In this document: one piece after another, positions 26,490 to 35,165 of the stretch
How positions within the stretch are numbered: the first letter of the stretch is position 1
Layout: every line of letters begins with the position of its first letter
Origin: Sphingomonas sp. BAUL-RG-20F-R05-02
GTDB lineage: Bacteria > Pseudomonadota > Alphaproteobacteria > Sphingomonadales > Sphingomonadaceae
Assembly (NCBI RefSeq): GCF_022662305.1
Contig: NZ_JAKNQH010000007.1
Span: 1-64,000 of the forward strand
Direction: 5' to 3'
Length of the DNA stretch: 64,000 nt
Position numbers and translations under genes: made by a program
The notes under the pieces: generated by a model
What the model saw: the letters and a program-made list of their open reading frames with translations, nothing else
Databases searched by the model: none
Told to the model about the DNA's origin: nothing

Positions 26490-26938
26490 CTAAGTCCCTA
26501 ACATGTTGATCAATGAAAATAATTCCGGCAATATGGCCATTCTCGATACTACGCAATCGCCCGCAATTACGCGGTTCGTGCCGGCGGTCGGCAAATGGTC
26601 GCGACTCAGATCCGGGAGGAAGCGCTATCGTGTCAACGCTGTTCTTCGGTGTGGACTGACGTCGAAGCGAGACCCGCAGATCTAGTGCAACTTGTTGGAA
26701 ACGCATAGCTACTGAAAGCATGAGGGGGTTCCCGATCGGCGCCGATCGAGACTCTATCACCATCGTAATTCCCTTAATTTTATAAAAATTTGCATCGCGT
26801 GTAGCGGAGACCCGTTTTCGATGCCGATCCAGACCCGCCGGGCATATTGAGCCAACCGATCCCGAATGCCAGCACAAGTTCAGCTATGACGGCAACGGCG
26901 CGATTTCGGCATCGGCGCTCGGCGGCGCCCCGGCCGAC
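26490..26938. other. Gene-free stretch, AT-rich in the middle
   Basis: No frame here has a convincing start and codon pattern. The part around 26765-26795 is strongly AT-rich and could contain the promoter for an adjacent gene. A short perfect palindrome GATCGGCGCCGATC lies near 26736-26749. The sequence just before the small ORF at 26939 reads in frame without a stop for about 30 codons, so that ORF may be the 3' end of a lost gene. Confidence 0.5.
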
Positions 26939-27151
26939 GTGATGATCGACGTTCTCAGCCTAGGCGACGGCAGCCTCGATTATGAGCGCTTCCTGATCGT
27001 CGCCGAGCTTGAGGACCGCATTCGCGACGGGACGATCGACCCCGCCAATGTCACGGAGGAAATCGCGTTGTGGAGCGCGATCGACGCCTACGGAAAGCGC
27101 AAAGCCTTCGGCCACGTGGCAGTCCGCTATCTTGGGGACGAACCGCTGTAG
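26939..27151 (+). CDS. Small hypothetical protein, possibly a C-terminal gene remnant
   Basis: The 70-residue acidic protein (contains LDYERFLIVAELEDRIRDG and AYGKRKAFGHVAVRYLGDE) is not recognised. Codon use is like that of the region's real genes, and the open frame continues upstream (FSYDGNGAISASALGGAP) to about 26850 without a good start. This suggests the tail of a longer gene cut off by rearrangement. No ribosome site decides the start. It stands alone between the TetR gene and the second C-deglycosidase-like pair. Confidence 0.4.
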   Translation: MMIDVLSLGDGSLDYERFLIVAELEDRIRDGTIDPANVTEEIALWSAIDAYGKRKAFGHVAVRYLGDEPL

Positions 27152-27361
27152 CGACGCGAAAGCTGCACGAACTTCGAGCCCATGACCGTATTAAAGTGCC
27201 GGATTAACCTCACGTAACCGTCAGCTTTCCGCTGTTTGAGTCGAAAGCGGACTGTCAGTCTCTGGTGAATGAACGGAAGCAATCGTGTTTCGGTGCTTCA
27301 AAACGGCCGTTCCGCTTTCCACCAACTACAACATGCGAAATCGCCGCATCGAGTCTTCCGA

Positions 27362-27766
27362 TTAGGACATCACAATTGTTGCCATACGCTCGGCGTTGAC
27401 GGGGAAAACGTGCATTTCCGGCGGGAAGTAGCAATACCGCACACGCGCCGTTACTGCGACGCGGTGAACGCCGGGGGTCAGGCCACCGGTTTTTAATACC
27501 AGCACCGATGCCCATTCGAACATGCCCCAACGCTTGTCGACCGCCTCGCGTAGTTCGGCCAGGCCGTATACTTCGTCGCGGATGCGCAGGCGATTTTGCT
27601 CGTACGGGAATTTCTCACCATCGACGGTGACGTCGACGCCATCGAACAATGACAATCTCGTGCCATGGTAATTGGGTATCCGCAGCCGGACTTCGAAGCC
27701 ATCGCGTGCACCGACCTGCCCGAAATTGCGAAATCCGGTGCTTTGGATCAAGCTGCGTTCAAGCAT
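27362..27766 (-). CDS. Second DUF6379 / C-deglycosidase beta subunit-like protein
   Basis: This 134-residue protein parallels the DUF6379 protein at 10748-11125: an N-terminal strand after MLERSLIQSTGF, the segment GFEVRLRIPNYHGTRLSLFD, RWGMFEWASVLVLK and a C-terminal VRYCYFPPEMHVFP. The second of two in-frame ATGs is chosen because GAGGAC lies at proper spacing before it. It follows the alpha-like gene at 41 bp in the same direction. The two beta-like proteins are clearly diverged from each other, so this pair is not a recent duplication. Confidence 0.72.
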   Translation of the reverse strand: MLERSLIQSTGFRNFGQVGARDGFEVRLRIPNYHGTRLSLFDGVDVTVDGEKFPYEQNRLRIRDEVYGLAELREAVDKRWGMFEWASVLVLKTGGLTPGVHRVAVTARVRYCYFPPEMHVFPVNAERMATIVMS

Positions 27767-27807
27767 ATGCGTCCTCATTCAAGATTAGCTGTGACAACAA
27801 TGGGACG

Positions 27808-28701
27808 TCATGCATCCGAGTCGACGGCTTTCCGAAATAGCGCCTGCTGACGACGAACCTGCTCAATCGCGAGCCAGGGCTTGCGGAGCCCTTCATACTC
27901 GCTCGACAGATAACCCGAATAGCCAGCTCGCTGTAAAGCGGGGATGACCTTAGCCCACGGGATGTTCTGATCTTCGAGATTATCGTCAATCTCGTGAAAC
28001 TTCGCCTGCACGAAAACAATATATTTCGCGATTGGAAGCAGATCGTCCGGATCAACCCGAATACCATTCAGGAAATCGAGACGCTCCCGCATTTCCGGCG
28101 TAATCTCATGCTGCCCCCAATGTTTCAGTGGCCGATCCTGAAAAATGCCGGTGTCGATCAACAAGCCGAAATTTTTGGTCCCGGTTCGTTCGATAAACTC
28201 GATATAGCCATCCACAACCGGATGTCGGATCGGGGTCGGCGCGTGAATCTCCGGGCATATGACGATGTCATACTTATGCGCCAGATCGAGCACCCGTTCG
28301 ACCGCGCTCGACCAATTTGGATCTGGATCGAGTTCTTCGGAAGTCACGCCGAACTTTGGTCGTAGAAATTTGAAGCCCAATCGATGCGCAAGGTCCAAAT
28401 CGCGTCGAAGTTCGATTGCGCTTTCTTCCGCCGTCAGGTTGCGCGATAAGGTAATCCGGTTGTCGACCCAGGTGCACATATTCGTGGGTTCGAGGGCATG
28501 TTTATCGAGCAACCGGAACCAGTTGTCCAACCAGGCGGAGCTTGGATTTGGATACCCCTCCACATGCGCCTCGCCGAGAATTTCCACACCCGTCGCACCA
28601 GTGTCTGCGACGTGATCGAACATATCGTCCAGCCCCATCACAGTGCCATAGTCATCCGTGTAGCTATAGAGCGACACGCCATATTTAAATGTCTTCGGCA
28701 C
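27808..28701 (-). CDS. Second C-deglycosidase alpha subunit-like TIM barrel
   Basis: This 297-residue xylose-isomerase-like TIM barrel has probable metal-site residues Glu151 (CPEIHAPT), Asp183 (LLIDTGIFQ), His236 (QAKFHEID) and Glu268 (SSEYEG). Compared with the first alpha-like protein it is 31 residues shorter, and the histidine expected before QAKF is replaced by Phe while a new His follows it. Translation starts at GTG after TAGGAATATAG. The DUF6379 partner is encoded just downstream. A hairpin and an operator-like palindrome precede it. The same fold includes ordinary sugar isomerases, so the function rests on the pairing. Confidence 0.72.
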   Translation of the reverse strand: MPKTFKYGVSLYSYTDDYGTVMGLDDMFDHVADTGATGVEILGEAHVEGYPNPSSAWLDNWFRLLDKHALEPTNMCTWVDNRITLSRNLTAEESAIELRRDLDLAHRLGFKFLRPKFGVTSEELDPDPNWSSAVERVLDLAHKYDIVICPEIHAPTPIRHPVVDGYIEFIERTGTKNFGLLIDTGIFQDRPLKHWGQHEITPEMRERLDFLNGIRVDPDDLLPIAKYIVFVQAKFHEIDDNLEDQNIPWAKVIPALQRAGYSGYLSSEYEGLRKPWLAIEQVRRQQALFRKAVDSDA

Positions 28702-28722
28702 AGGCTATATTCCTATAATCAG

Positions 28723-28752
28723 CGCCACCGCCACAACTAGGGGGCGGTGGCG
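28723..28752. repeat. Leader hairpin upstream of the second C-deglycosidase-like operon
   Basis: CGCCACCGCC (28723-28732) and GGCGGTGGCG (28743-28752) are perfect 10-bp arms with a 10-nt loop. The structure lies between the operator-like palindrome at 28764-28778 and the GTG start at 28701, that is, within the expected mRNA leader. No T-run follows, so it could be an RNA-stability or translation-control element rather than a terminator. Confidence 0.7.
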
Positions 28753-28763
28753 TAACACTTTAT

Positions 28764-28778
28764 CTAATCGGTGATTAG
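28764..28778. promoter_or_regulatory. Operator-like palindrome, copy 1
   Basis: CTAATCGGTGATTAG is a perfect inverted repeat of CTAATC and GATTAG around GGT. It lies about 63 bp upstream of the second C-deglycosidase alpha-like gene. Related copies occur at 28883-28897 and 31465-31479, all in gaps in front of genes of this block. Confidence 0.65.
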
Positions 28779-28882
28779 CAGGTTTGCAAGGCCTGGCATT
28801 GAACGGATCTAAGGTTCCTGCGCACGGCTTTATCCAGCGTCGCGAAGGGCACGGCCTTTGCGAGAGACACTTGCACAAATCA

Positions 28883-28897
28883 TTGAGCGGTGATTAG
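28883..28897. promoter_or_regulatory. Operator-like palindrome, copy 2 (one good half-site)
   Basis: TTGAGCGGTGATTAG keeps GGTGATTAG exactly and matches the left half of copy 1 at three of six bases. It lies upstream of the broken SDR gene and may have controlled it. Confidence 0.5.
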
Positions 28898-28933
28898 ATC
28901 TGCTTTCGCTGCTGTAACCGTCCATGAGGTGGC

Positions 28934-29796
28934 ATGTGCAAACAAGCCCGAAACACTGATCGGCACGTCGGCACTGATCCCGCATCGTCTTCATCTGAAG
29001 CTCGCATTCCGATCAGCACAGAGCCCCCAAAAGCCATTGGCGGCGGTCGGCTCGCCGGCAAGACTTGCTTCGTCACGGGGGGTGCGCAAGGTATAGGTCG
29101 CGCCATTGTCGAACGCTTCGGCGCAAAGGGCGCGGAAGTGATCGCCGCAGATCACAAGTTCGACCATGCCCCGCCCTTCGATGCCGGGGTCCATCGTCTT
29201 GTTTTAGACGTGACTACGAGAGCGCGGTCGCGCGCGCGGCGTCGCTCTGGTCGCAGACCACTGTGCTGGTGAATTGCGTAAGCATAGTCTCAAATGGCAC
29301 AATACTGGACTCCGCGCCCGCCGAGTTTGACAGAAGCTATACCGTCAACACACGGTCGATGGTCCTGACGATCCGTGCATTCCTGCCGGCCATGCTGGCT
29401 CGCAAAGAAGGTTCGATTATTAGTATCGCATCGGTGGTATAATCCGTGATGGCCGCACAAAACCGCTGCGCTTATGCCACGAGTAAAGCGGCGGTGATCG
29501 GACGGAACATGGCGGTCGCCAAAGACTTCATCGCCGACGGCATCCGCTGCAACGCGATCAGCCCTGGCACGGTCGAAAGTCCCTCGCTTGGCGATCGCTT
29601 CGCCGCGACCGGCGATGCGGACGCCGCTCGCGCGGCGTTTATGGCACGGCAACCGACCGGCCGACTGGGGCAACCGGCTGAGATTGCGGCGGCCGCACTG
29701 TTGCTTGCGTCGGCCGAGGCGGCTTTCATGACCGGTACAAAGGTTATTCTCGACGGCGGCATGCCTGTAACCCTTCCAATTGCCCGATCCGGGTAG
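28934..29796 (+). pseudogene. Broken short-chain dehydrogenase/reductase
   Basis: The N-terminal part reads LAGKTCFVTGGAQGIGRAI, the SDR cofactor loop. The frame shifts by one base near 29211 (after VLDVT), continues as YESAVARAASLWSQ, and meets an in-frame TAA at 29440-29442 after SIISIASVV. The rest is intact with the catalytic YATSK and the usual ending GTKVILDGGMPVT. Without the two lesions it would be a classical SDR of about 250 residues. The first ATG at 28934 gives a long unconserved leader, so the true start is uncertain. It lies next to a TetR gene and an operator-like site. Confidence 0.82.
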
Positions 29797-29896
29797 AAAA
29801 CAGGCGCCAATCTGAATGGTCATTGATCGCTCGCACCGAATTCGCTTTTAGCGCGCTGACGTGCCGCTAGTCTGGTGGGCCACCGGGAAAAGATAC

Positions 29897-30502
29897 ATGG
29901 CGAATTCAAAACCCTATCACCGCGAGGATCTGCGCGAGGAGCTTCTGGAGGCCGGCCGCGCTTATATCGCGCTGCACGGACACAACGGTTTGTCGATCCG
30001 AACGCTGGCCCAGCAGGTCGGTGTGTCCCCCGGCGCACCCTATCATCATTTTCCCGATCGTCGGCAATTTCTGCTCGCGCTGGCGATCGAGGGGTTCAAG
30101 GATCTCATTGCTGCGAGTGCGGACGTGCTGGCCGCGCCGCTGCCCAGCGACAAGAAACTGTTGGCCATGGGCATGCAGTTCATCGACTTCGCCGACAGCA
30201 ATCCGCGATTGCTCGATCTCATGTACGAAAGCGAGCTGACCGCTCCGACACTCGACCCTGAGCTTTTGCGCTATCAGATCGTCGGCCACGATGCGCTCAA
30301 CATTCCGATCGCGAGCAGTCGGCCAGATCTCGCCGAAGACGAGATCGAGCTTCGCAACCTGGTTTTCTGGTCGACGATCTACGGCTTCGCCTCGATGCGC
30401 CGCAAAGGCATCATCCACGCACGCGAGGATGAGGTGACAGATCAGAACTTCGCGGTCGCGGCGGTTTTGCGCAAAGCGGTCGAATCGGCTCTGGCCCCTT
30501 GA
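29897..30502 (+). CDS. TetR/AcrR-family transcriptional regulator
   Basis: The 201-residue protein has a TetR DNA-binding domain (residues 8-55: REDLREELLEAGRAYIA, then LSIRTLAQQVGVSPGAPYHHFPDR) and a C-terminal ligand domain of the TetR_C_33-like sort. The ATG at 29897 follows GGGAAAAG; an earlier ATG at 29861 has no ribosome site. It is the only regulator gene in the 26.9-36.8 kb block, so it is the first candidate to bind the CTAATC-GGT-GATTAG palindromes upstream of the second C-deglycosidase pair, the SDR remnant and the DUF1080/GH106 divergent promoter. Confidence 0.87.
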   Translation: MANSKPYHREDLREELLEAGRAYIALHGHNGLSIRTLAQQVGVSPGAPYHHFPDRRQFLLALAIEGFKDLIAASADVLAAPLPSDKKLLAMGMQFIDFADSNPRLLDLMYESELTAPTLDPELLRYQIVGHDALNIPIASSRPDLAEDEIELRNLVFWSTIYGFASMRRKGIIHAREDEVTDQNFAVAAVLRKAVESALAP

Positions 30503-30524
30503 TCGGCTGGGCCGGCGTTATCGA

Positions 30525-31346
30525 TCAAAGCGGCCTGATACGGACATTGCGGAACAGGATTTCAGCACATTCGATCTGCAACAGGATACGGCCGCGCGTC
30601 AGCGGAACATATTTCCCGTTCGAACGCGCTTCCATGTCGAACAGCGTGTTGACGATGCGGCCGTTGACGATGTGAGCCGCCTTTTGTCCCGTTGCGATTA
30701 ATTCCACGGTGTTCCAGTCGGTCAGCGATGCGAAATCGCCATCCGCTTTCAAATTCTGCCGCAGCGAACCGCCTGCGTCGACCTGCGGCCCGTAGACGTG
30801 ATAACCCGGCGGATTGTCCGGCCACGATGGCAGACCGCCGAGTGAAATCCCGCCGACAGCCCGATGATTGATCGGCAGGGCATCGCCGGTGTTCCGTTCC
30901 ATGATCTGATATTCAATACAGTCCGGCCACAACAGATCCGCTCCGGTCGGCGTGTGGTAAAGGATGCCGCTGTCGCGCTTCCAGTTGGGACGCGGTTCAT
31001 AGCGCCGGGTGCCCCATTTATACTCGAGCGAGAGGTGGTAGTCGCCATATTCCTGTGCGGTCGCGAGATACCCCATGCCGGCGGCGGGCGGACCCCGATA
31101 ACTCGGGCCAAGAATGTGCAGCATGCCGTCGTGGATATCGATGACATGATCGCGATCGAACGCGCCATTGCCATCCTGAAAAAACGTCCAGCCCGACAGA
31201 TCACGACCGTTGAATAGCGGCCGCCAACCCTGCGCATCCGGGGTTTCAGCGATGCGGCCAACCGCCTGAGCCGCCATCCCAAGCGGTGCCATCATCGCAC
31301 CGCTCGCGGCAATGAGACCAAGCGCCTCGCGTCTCGTCGATTCCAT
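30525..31346 (-). CDS. DUF1080 family protein, 3-keto-glycoside hydrolase-like, exported
   Basis: The 273-residue protein has a Tat-like N-terminus (STRREALGLIAASGAMM). It continues as a concanavalin-like DUF1080 domain, with the family start WRPLFNGRDLSGWTFF, the core YGDYHLSLEYKWG, RDSGILYHTP and the C-terminal GRILLQIECAEILFRNVRI. DUF1080 proteins include hydrolases of 3-keto-disaccharides and 3-keto-glycosides. This fits the GMC and Gfo/Idh/MocA dehydrogenases and the C-deglycosidase-like enzymes of the region, which would also work on 3-oxidised sugars. It is divergent from the GH106 gene. The ATG follows GGAGGGATCGG. Confidence 0.83.
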   Translation of the reverse strand: MESTRREALGLIAASGAMMAPLGMAAQAVGRIAETPDAQGWRPLFNGRDLSGWTFFQDGNGAFDRDHVIDIHDGMLHILGPSYRGPPAAGMGYLATAQEYGDYHLSLEYKWGTRRYEPRPNWKRDSGILYHTPTGADLLWPDCIEYQIMERNTGDALPINHRAVGGISLGGLPSWPDNPPGYHVYGPQVDAGGSLRQNLKADGDFASLTDWNTVELIATGQKAAHIVNGRIVNTLFDMEARSNGKYVPLTRGRILLQIECAEILFRNVRIRPL

Positions 31347-31464
31347 AACCGATCCCTCCTAGCGCCGTTCGCCTTCCGCATGTCATCGCCACGACGCGCT
31401 CCTCTCTGCGGATTACCGTGAATCTCATTCTCAACATTCCTATTGGGTTTGCCGAGCTTTCAAT

Positions 31465-31479
31465 CTAAGTGGTGATTAG
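31465..31479. promoter_or_regulatory. Operator-like palindrome, copy 3
   Basis: CTAAGTGGTGATTAG shares CTAA, GGT and the whole GATTAG half-site with copy 1. It lies in the 227-bp gap between the divergent DUF1080 and GH106 genes and could regulate both. Confidence 0.6.
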
Positions 31480-31573
31480 TTTGGCAGTCTCGTGCTGTCA
31501 AACTGTGAAACGCAGCGACTTGCGAGCCGCATTTAGATAAGCAGCGCGCTACGTGTCGCGCCGGAGAGGACCG

Positions 31574-34500
31574 ATGATCGCAACCGCCCGATACCGCGCT
31601 ATGCTGACCCGAGCCGCATTGCTTGCCACCGCACTGACGTTGCTGCCTGCTGCCGAGCGCGCGCCTGGAGGCGATACGGCTAACGCACCGGCGGCCACGA
31701 AGCGCCTGACGCTGGAGGAGCAATTTCAAGATCCGCCGGCATCGGCACGGCCCCGCGTATGGTGGCACTGGATGAACGGCAACATCACGCAGGATGGCAT
31801 CGCCAAAGATCTTGCGTGGATGAAACGCGTCGGTATCGGCGGCGCGCAGAGCTTCGATATCAATCTCGCCACGCCCCAGATCGTCGATCATCGGCTCGTC
31901 TATATGAGCCCCGCTTGGAAAGCGGCGTTCCGCTTCGCCGCTAGCGATGCCTCCCAACTCGGCCTGGAACTTGCGATCGCATCTTCGCCGGGCTGGTCGG
32001 AAACCGGCGGCCCATGGGTAGCCCCGGCGGACGGCATGAAAAAGCTCGTCTGGAGCGAGACGATGATACCCGGAGCGAAACCGTTCACAGGCTCGCTCAA
32101 GCACCCACCGGCAGTGGCAGGGCCCTTCCAGGGCATCCCACGCCAGCCGGACCTCTCGGACCTTCTCGCCGGGACGACACCAAAGCATATCGACGATTTC
32201 TATCGCGACGTCGCGGTGTTCGCGGTGCCTGAGACAGTCGTCGACAAGACCGTAACGGCGCGCGTGCGCGATGGGCTTGGTGCCTCGATCGACATCGCAT
32301 CGCTTACTGACGCCGACCAGCAAACCGGCTACACGGTCGCCGCCCCCAAGCCGGACCAACCCCGCATTCTGCAGTTCGATTATCCCGCTGGGCAGACGCT
32401 GCGCTCGGCGCGGATTTTCCTGCCCGGTGCCGCGATTCCGCTGATCGGCGCGCTGTTCACCGCCCGGCTCGAGGCGAGCGCGGACGGTACGGCATGGCGC
32501 AAGGTGACGGACATGCCGCTGGATGAGGTTCCAACGACGGTAAGCTTCCCGGCGGTGACCGCGCCGCACTTCCGTGTGGTGATCGGCACCGCACCAACGC
32601 CCGCGCCGGCCGCCACCGGGCCCGACATCGGGCTGGCAACCGGCAGCGTGTTCGGCAAGATGCTTGGCGGCCAGTTCGCAAAGCCGGTTACAGTGGGGGA
32701 TATCCGCCTGTCACCCGAACCGCGTATCGACCGGTTCGAGACGAAAGCCGGATTCTCGATCGCGCGCGATTACTATGCGCTTGGCGCGCCCGGCGATGAC
32801 GCGACCGGTGCCCCACCTGAAGCGACGATCGATCTTACCGGCCGGATGCGCCCCGACGGCACGCTTGACTGGACGCCGCCACCGGGCCGCTGGCGGATCA
32901 TCCGGCTCGGCTATTCGCTGCTGGGAACGACCAACCACCCCGCGACCGACGAGGCGACCGGGCTGGAGGTCGACAAGTTCGATCGCACCGCCGTCCGCGC
33001 GTATCTCGATCATTACCTCGGTATGTACCGCGCGGTTACCGGGCCGGATCTGCTGGGGGCGGCCGGCGTGCGCACGATGGTGACGGACTCGATCGAGGTC
33101 GGCGCAAGCAACTGGACGCCCAAGCTCATCGAGCAGTTCAAGAAGCTGCGCGGCTATGATCCGACGCCGTGGCTGCCGACGCTCACCGGTGTGCTGATCG
33201 GCACGCGCGAACAATCGGACCGCTTCCTGTACGACTATCGTCGCACGCTGGCCGACCTGATCTCGAGTGAGCATTACGGCACGGTGACCGACGTCGCACA
33301 TCAGTCCGGCCTTAGCCTTTACGGCGAAGCGCTGGAGAGCAACCGACCGACGCTTGGCGATGATATGGCAATGCGCCGCCATGCCGATGTGCCCATGGGG
33401 GCAATGTGGGCGTTCGGGCGCCGCCAAGCCCCCTCCCCAAATTACGTCGCCGATATCAAGGGCGCGGCATCGGTCGCGCATCTGTACGGACAAAATATCG
33501 TCGGCGCGGAATCGATGACGGCGGCGGACGCGCCTTGGGCGTTCGGCCCAGCCGATCTGAAACGCGTGATCGACCTCGAATTCGCGCTGGGCGTCAACCG
33601 CCCCGTCATCCACACATCGGTCCACGCGCCGGTTGACGACAAGCTTCCAGGATTGTCGCTTGGCGGGATCGGCCAGTTCTTCAACCGGCAGGAGAGCTGG
33701 GCTGAGCTTGCACGTCCCTGGGTCGACTATATCGCACGCAACGCATTCCTGTTGCAGCAAGGTCGGAACGTCGCCGATGTCGGCTTCATTTATGGCGAGG
33801 AAGGCCCGCTGACCGCGCTGTACGGCGAGACCGGCATACGCGGCGCTCCGACCGCGAACGGCTATGATTTCATCGATTCCGCCACGCTGTTGAACGCGCT
33901 GCGCAACGACGGCGACGCCGTCGTATCGCCCGGCGGCGCGCGGTATCGCCTGCTGTATCTCGCCGGATCATCCGATCGAATGACACTTGCCACGCTTCGC
34001 AAGCTTGCCGCTCTGGTCGAAGGCGGCGCAACGGTCGCCGGCTTAAAGCCAAGCGGTAGCCCATCCTTGGGTGAGGCGACGAAAGAATATACCGCACTCT
34101 CGTCGAAACTGTGGCCCGGTGGGGCCGAAGCGCGGATCGGCAAGGGCCGGATGCTCGCGACCCGCGATATCGATACCGCGCTGCGTGAGGCTGATATCCG
34201 CCCTGACTTCACGTTTACGGGCGCAAGCCGGGCGGCGTTGATCCCCTTCGTGCACCGCCAGCTCGCCGATGGCGACAGCTATTATCTGGTCAACCGGCGC
34301 GACCAGCCCGAGACGATCGAGGCCCATTTCCGCGTCGTCGGCAAGGCCCCGCAGATCTGGCATGCCGAGACCGGCCGGTCTGAACCGGTCAGCTACCGGA
34401 TCGAGCATGGTGAGACGATCGTCCCGCTCACGATGGCAGGTGAGGATTCGTTCCATGTCGTGTTTCGCACGCCCGCGATAGCGGCGGTTCACGACGAGCG

Positions 34501-34990
34501 TGTAACCCAGCCGGTTCGCGTCGTCGCCCTCTATCGCGACTGGATGGTCGCGTTCCAGCCGGGACGAGGTGCGCCTGCGCGCGCGCACTTCCAGACGCTC
34601 GCGCCGCTCGATAGCAATACCGATCCAGGCATTCGCTATTTCTCTGGCGTCGCGACCTACACCCATCGGTTCACCACCCCGCGTGACTGGAAGCCCGGAC
34701 AGAAACTGCTGCTCGACCTCGGCGAGGCGAAGGAGATTGCCGAGGTACGGGTCAACGGCAAGCTCGCCGGTTATGCATGGCACGCGCCATACCAGGTCGA
34801 CATTGCCGCGGTAACGAGAGCGGGTGTAAATCATCTCGAAGTCCGCGTCGCCAATCTGTGGGTGAATCGCTTGATTGGCGATCAGCAGCCGGGCGCGACT
34901 AAGGTCACATGGACCGGGAGCGCGACGTACCGCGCGGATGCACCGCTACGGCGGTCCGGGTTGATCGGCCCGGTCACATTGCGGCGATGA
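31574..34990 (+). CDS. Glycoside hydrolase family 106 alpha-L-rhamnosidase
   Basis: This large protein (1138 residues) has an N-terminal signal peptide-like stretch (ARYRAMLTRAALLATALTLLP) and the GH106 start RPRVWWHWMNGNITQDGI followed by a TIM-barrel core. Beta-sandwich domains include a C-terminal jelly roll with GEAKEIAEVRVNGKLAGYAWHAPYQVD. GH106 enzymes remove alpha-L-rhamnose, including from flavonoid rhamnosides and pectin side chains. The ATG at 31574 follows GGAGAGGA; an ATG 21 bp upstream lacks a site. The upstream palindrome suggests regulation with the DUF1080 gene. A flavonoid-rhamnoside role fits the locus but is inference. Confidence 0.88.
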   Translation: MIATARYRAMLTRAALLATALTLLPAAERAPGGDTANAPAATKRLTLEEQFQDPPASARPRVWWHWMNGNITQDGIAKDLAWMKRVGIGGAQSFDINLATPQIVDHRLVYMSPAWKAAFRFAASDASQLGLELAIASSPGWSETGGPWVAPADGMKKLVWSETMIPGAKPFTGSLKHPPAVAGPFQGIPRQPDLSDLLAGTTPKHIDDFYRDVAVFAVPETVVDKTVTARVRDGLGASIDIASLTDADQQTGYTVAAPKPDQPRILQFDYPAGQTLRSARIFLPGAAIPLIGALFTARLEASADGTAWRKVTDMPLDEVPTTVSFPAVTAPHFRVVIGTAPTPAPAATGPDIGLATGSVFGKMLGGQFAKPVTVGDIRLSPEPRIDRFETKAGFSIARDYYALGAPGDDATGAPPEATIDLTGRMRPDGTLDWTPPPGRWRIIRLGYSLLGTTNHPATDEATGLEVDKFDRTAVRAYLDHYLGMYRAVTGPDLLGAAGVRTMVTDSIEVGASNWTPKLIEQFKKLRGYDPTPWLPTLTGVLIGTREQSDRFLYDYRRTLADLISSEHYGTVTDVAHQSGLSLYGEALESNRPTLGDDMAMRRHADVPMGAMWAFGRRQAPSPNYVADIKGAASVAHLYGQNIVGAESMTAADAPWAFGPADLKRVIDLEFALGVNRPVIHTSVHAPVDDKLPGLSLGGIGQFFNRQESWAELARPWVDYIARNAFLLQQGRNVADVGFIYGEEGPLTALYGETGIRGAPTANGYDFIDSATLLNALRNDGDAVVSPGGARYRLLYLAGSSDRMTLATLRKLAALVEGGATVAGLKPSGSPSLGEATKEYTALSSKLWPGGAEARIGKGRMLATRDIDTALREADIRPDFTFTGASRAALIPFVHRQLADGDSYYLVNRRDQPETIEAHFRVVGKAPQIWHAETGRSEPVSYRIEHGETIVPLTMAGEDSFHVVFRTPAIAAVHDERVTQPVRVVALYRDWMVAFQPGRGAPARAHFQTLAPLDSNTDPGIRYFSGVATYTHRFTTPRDWKPGQKLLLDLGEAKEIAEVRVNGKLAGYAWHAPYQVDIAAVTRAGVNHLEVRVANLWVNRLIGDQQPGATKVTWTGSATYRADAPLRRSGLIGPVTLRR

Positions 34991-35165
34991 TGGCGGGTCA
35001 TGCTTCGAGATACGCCTCGTTCGTTGTGGCGCGGCGCCTCCGTAGGGCATGAGGTGTATGCGATGCGTAGGACGCGATGAATACCCTCAGGCGAAAGGTA
35101 ACGGGACGCCGTGTAGCGACCGGGGGTTAGACCGAAGGTGATCGGACTCGCTCCCTCGTGCTGGT
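34991..35165. other. Gap between GH106 and the TonB receptor remnant
   Basis: No gene is visible. The sequence follows the GH106 stop directly and leads into the minus-strand TonB receptor tail at 35166. No clear terminator hairpin with T-run was seen. Confidence 0.5.

Noticed and set aside
26479..26877. Minus-strand 132-codon frame upstream of the TetR gene
   Set aside because: No recognisable pattern, covers the AT-rich probable promoter area and has no ribosome site.
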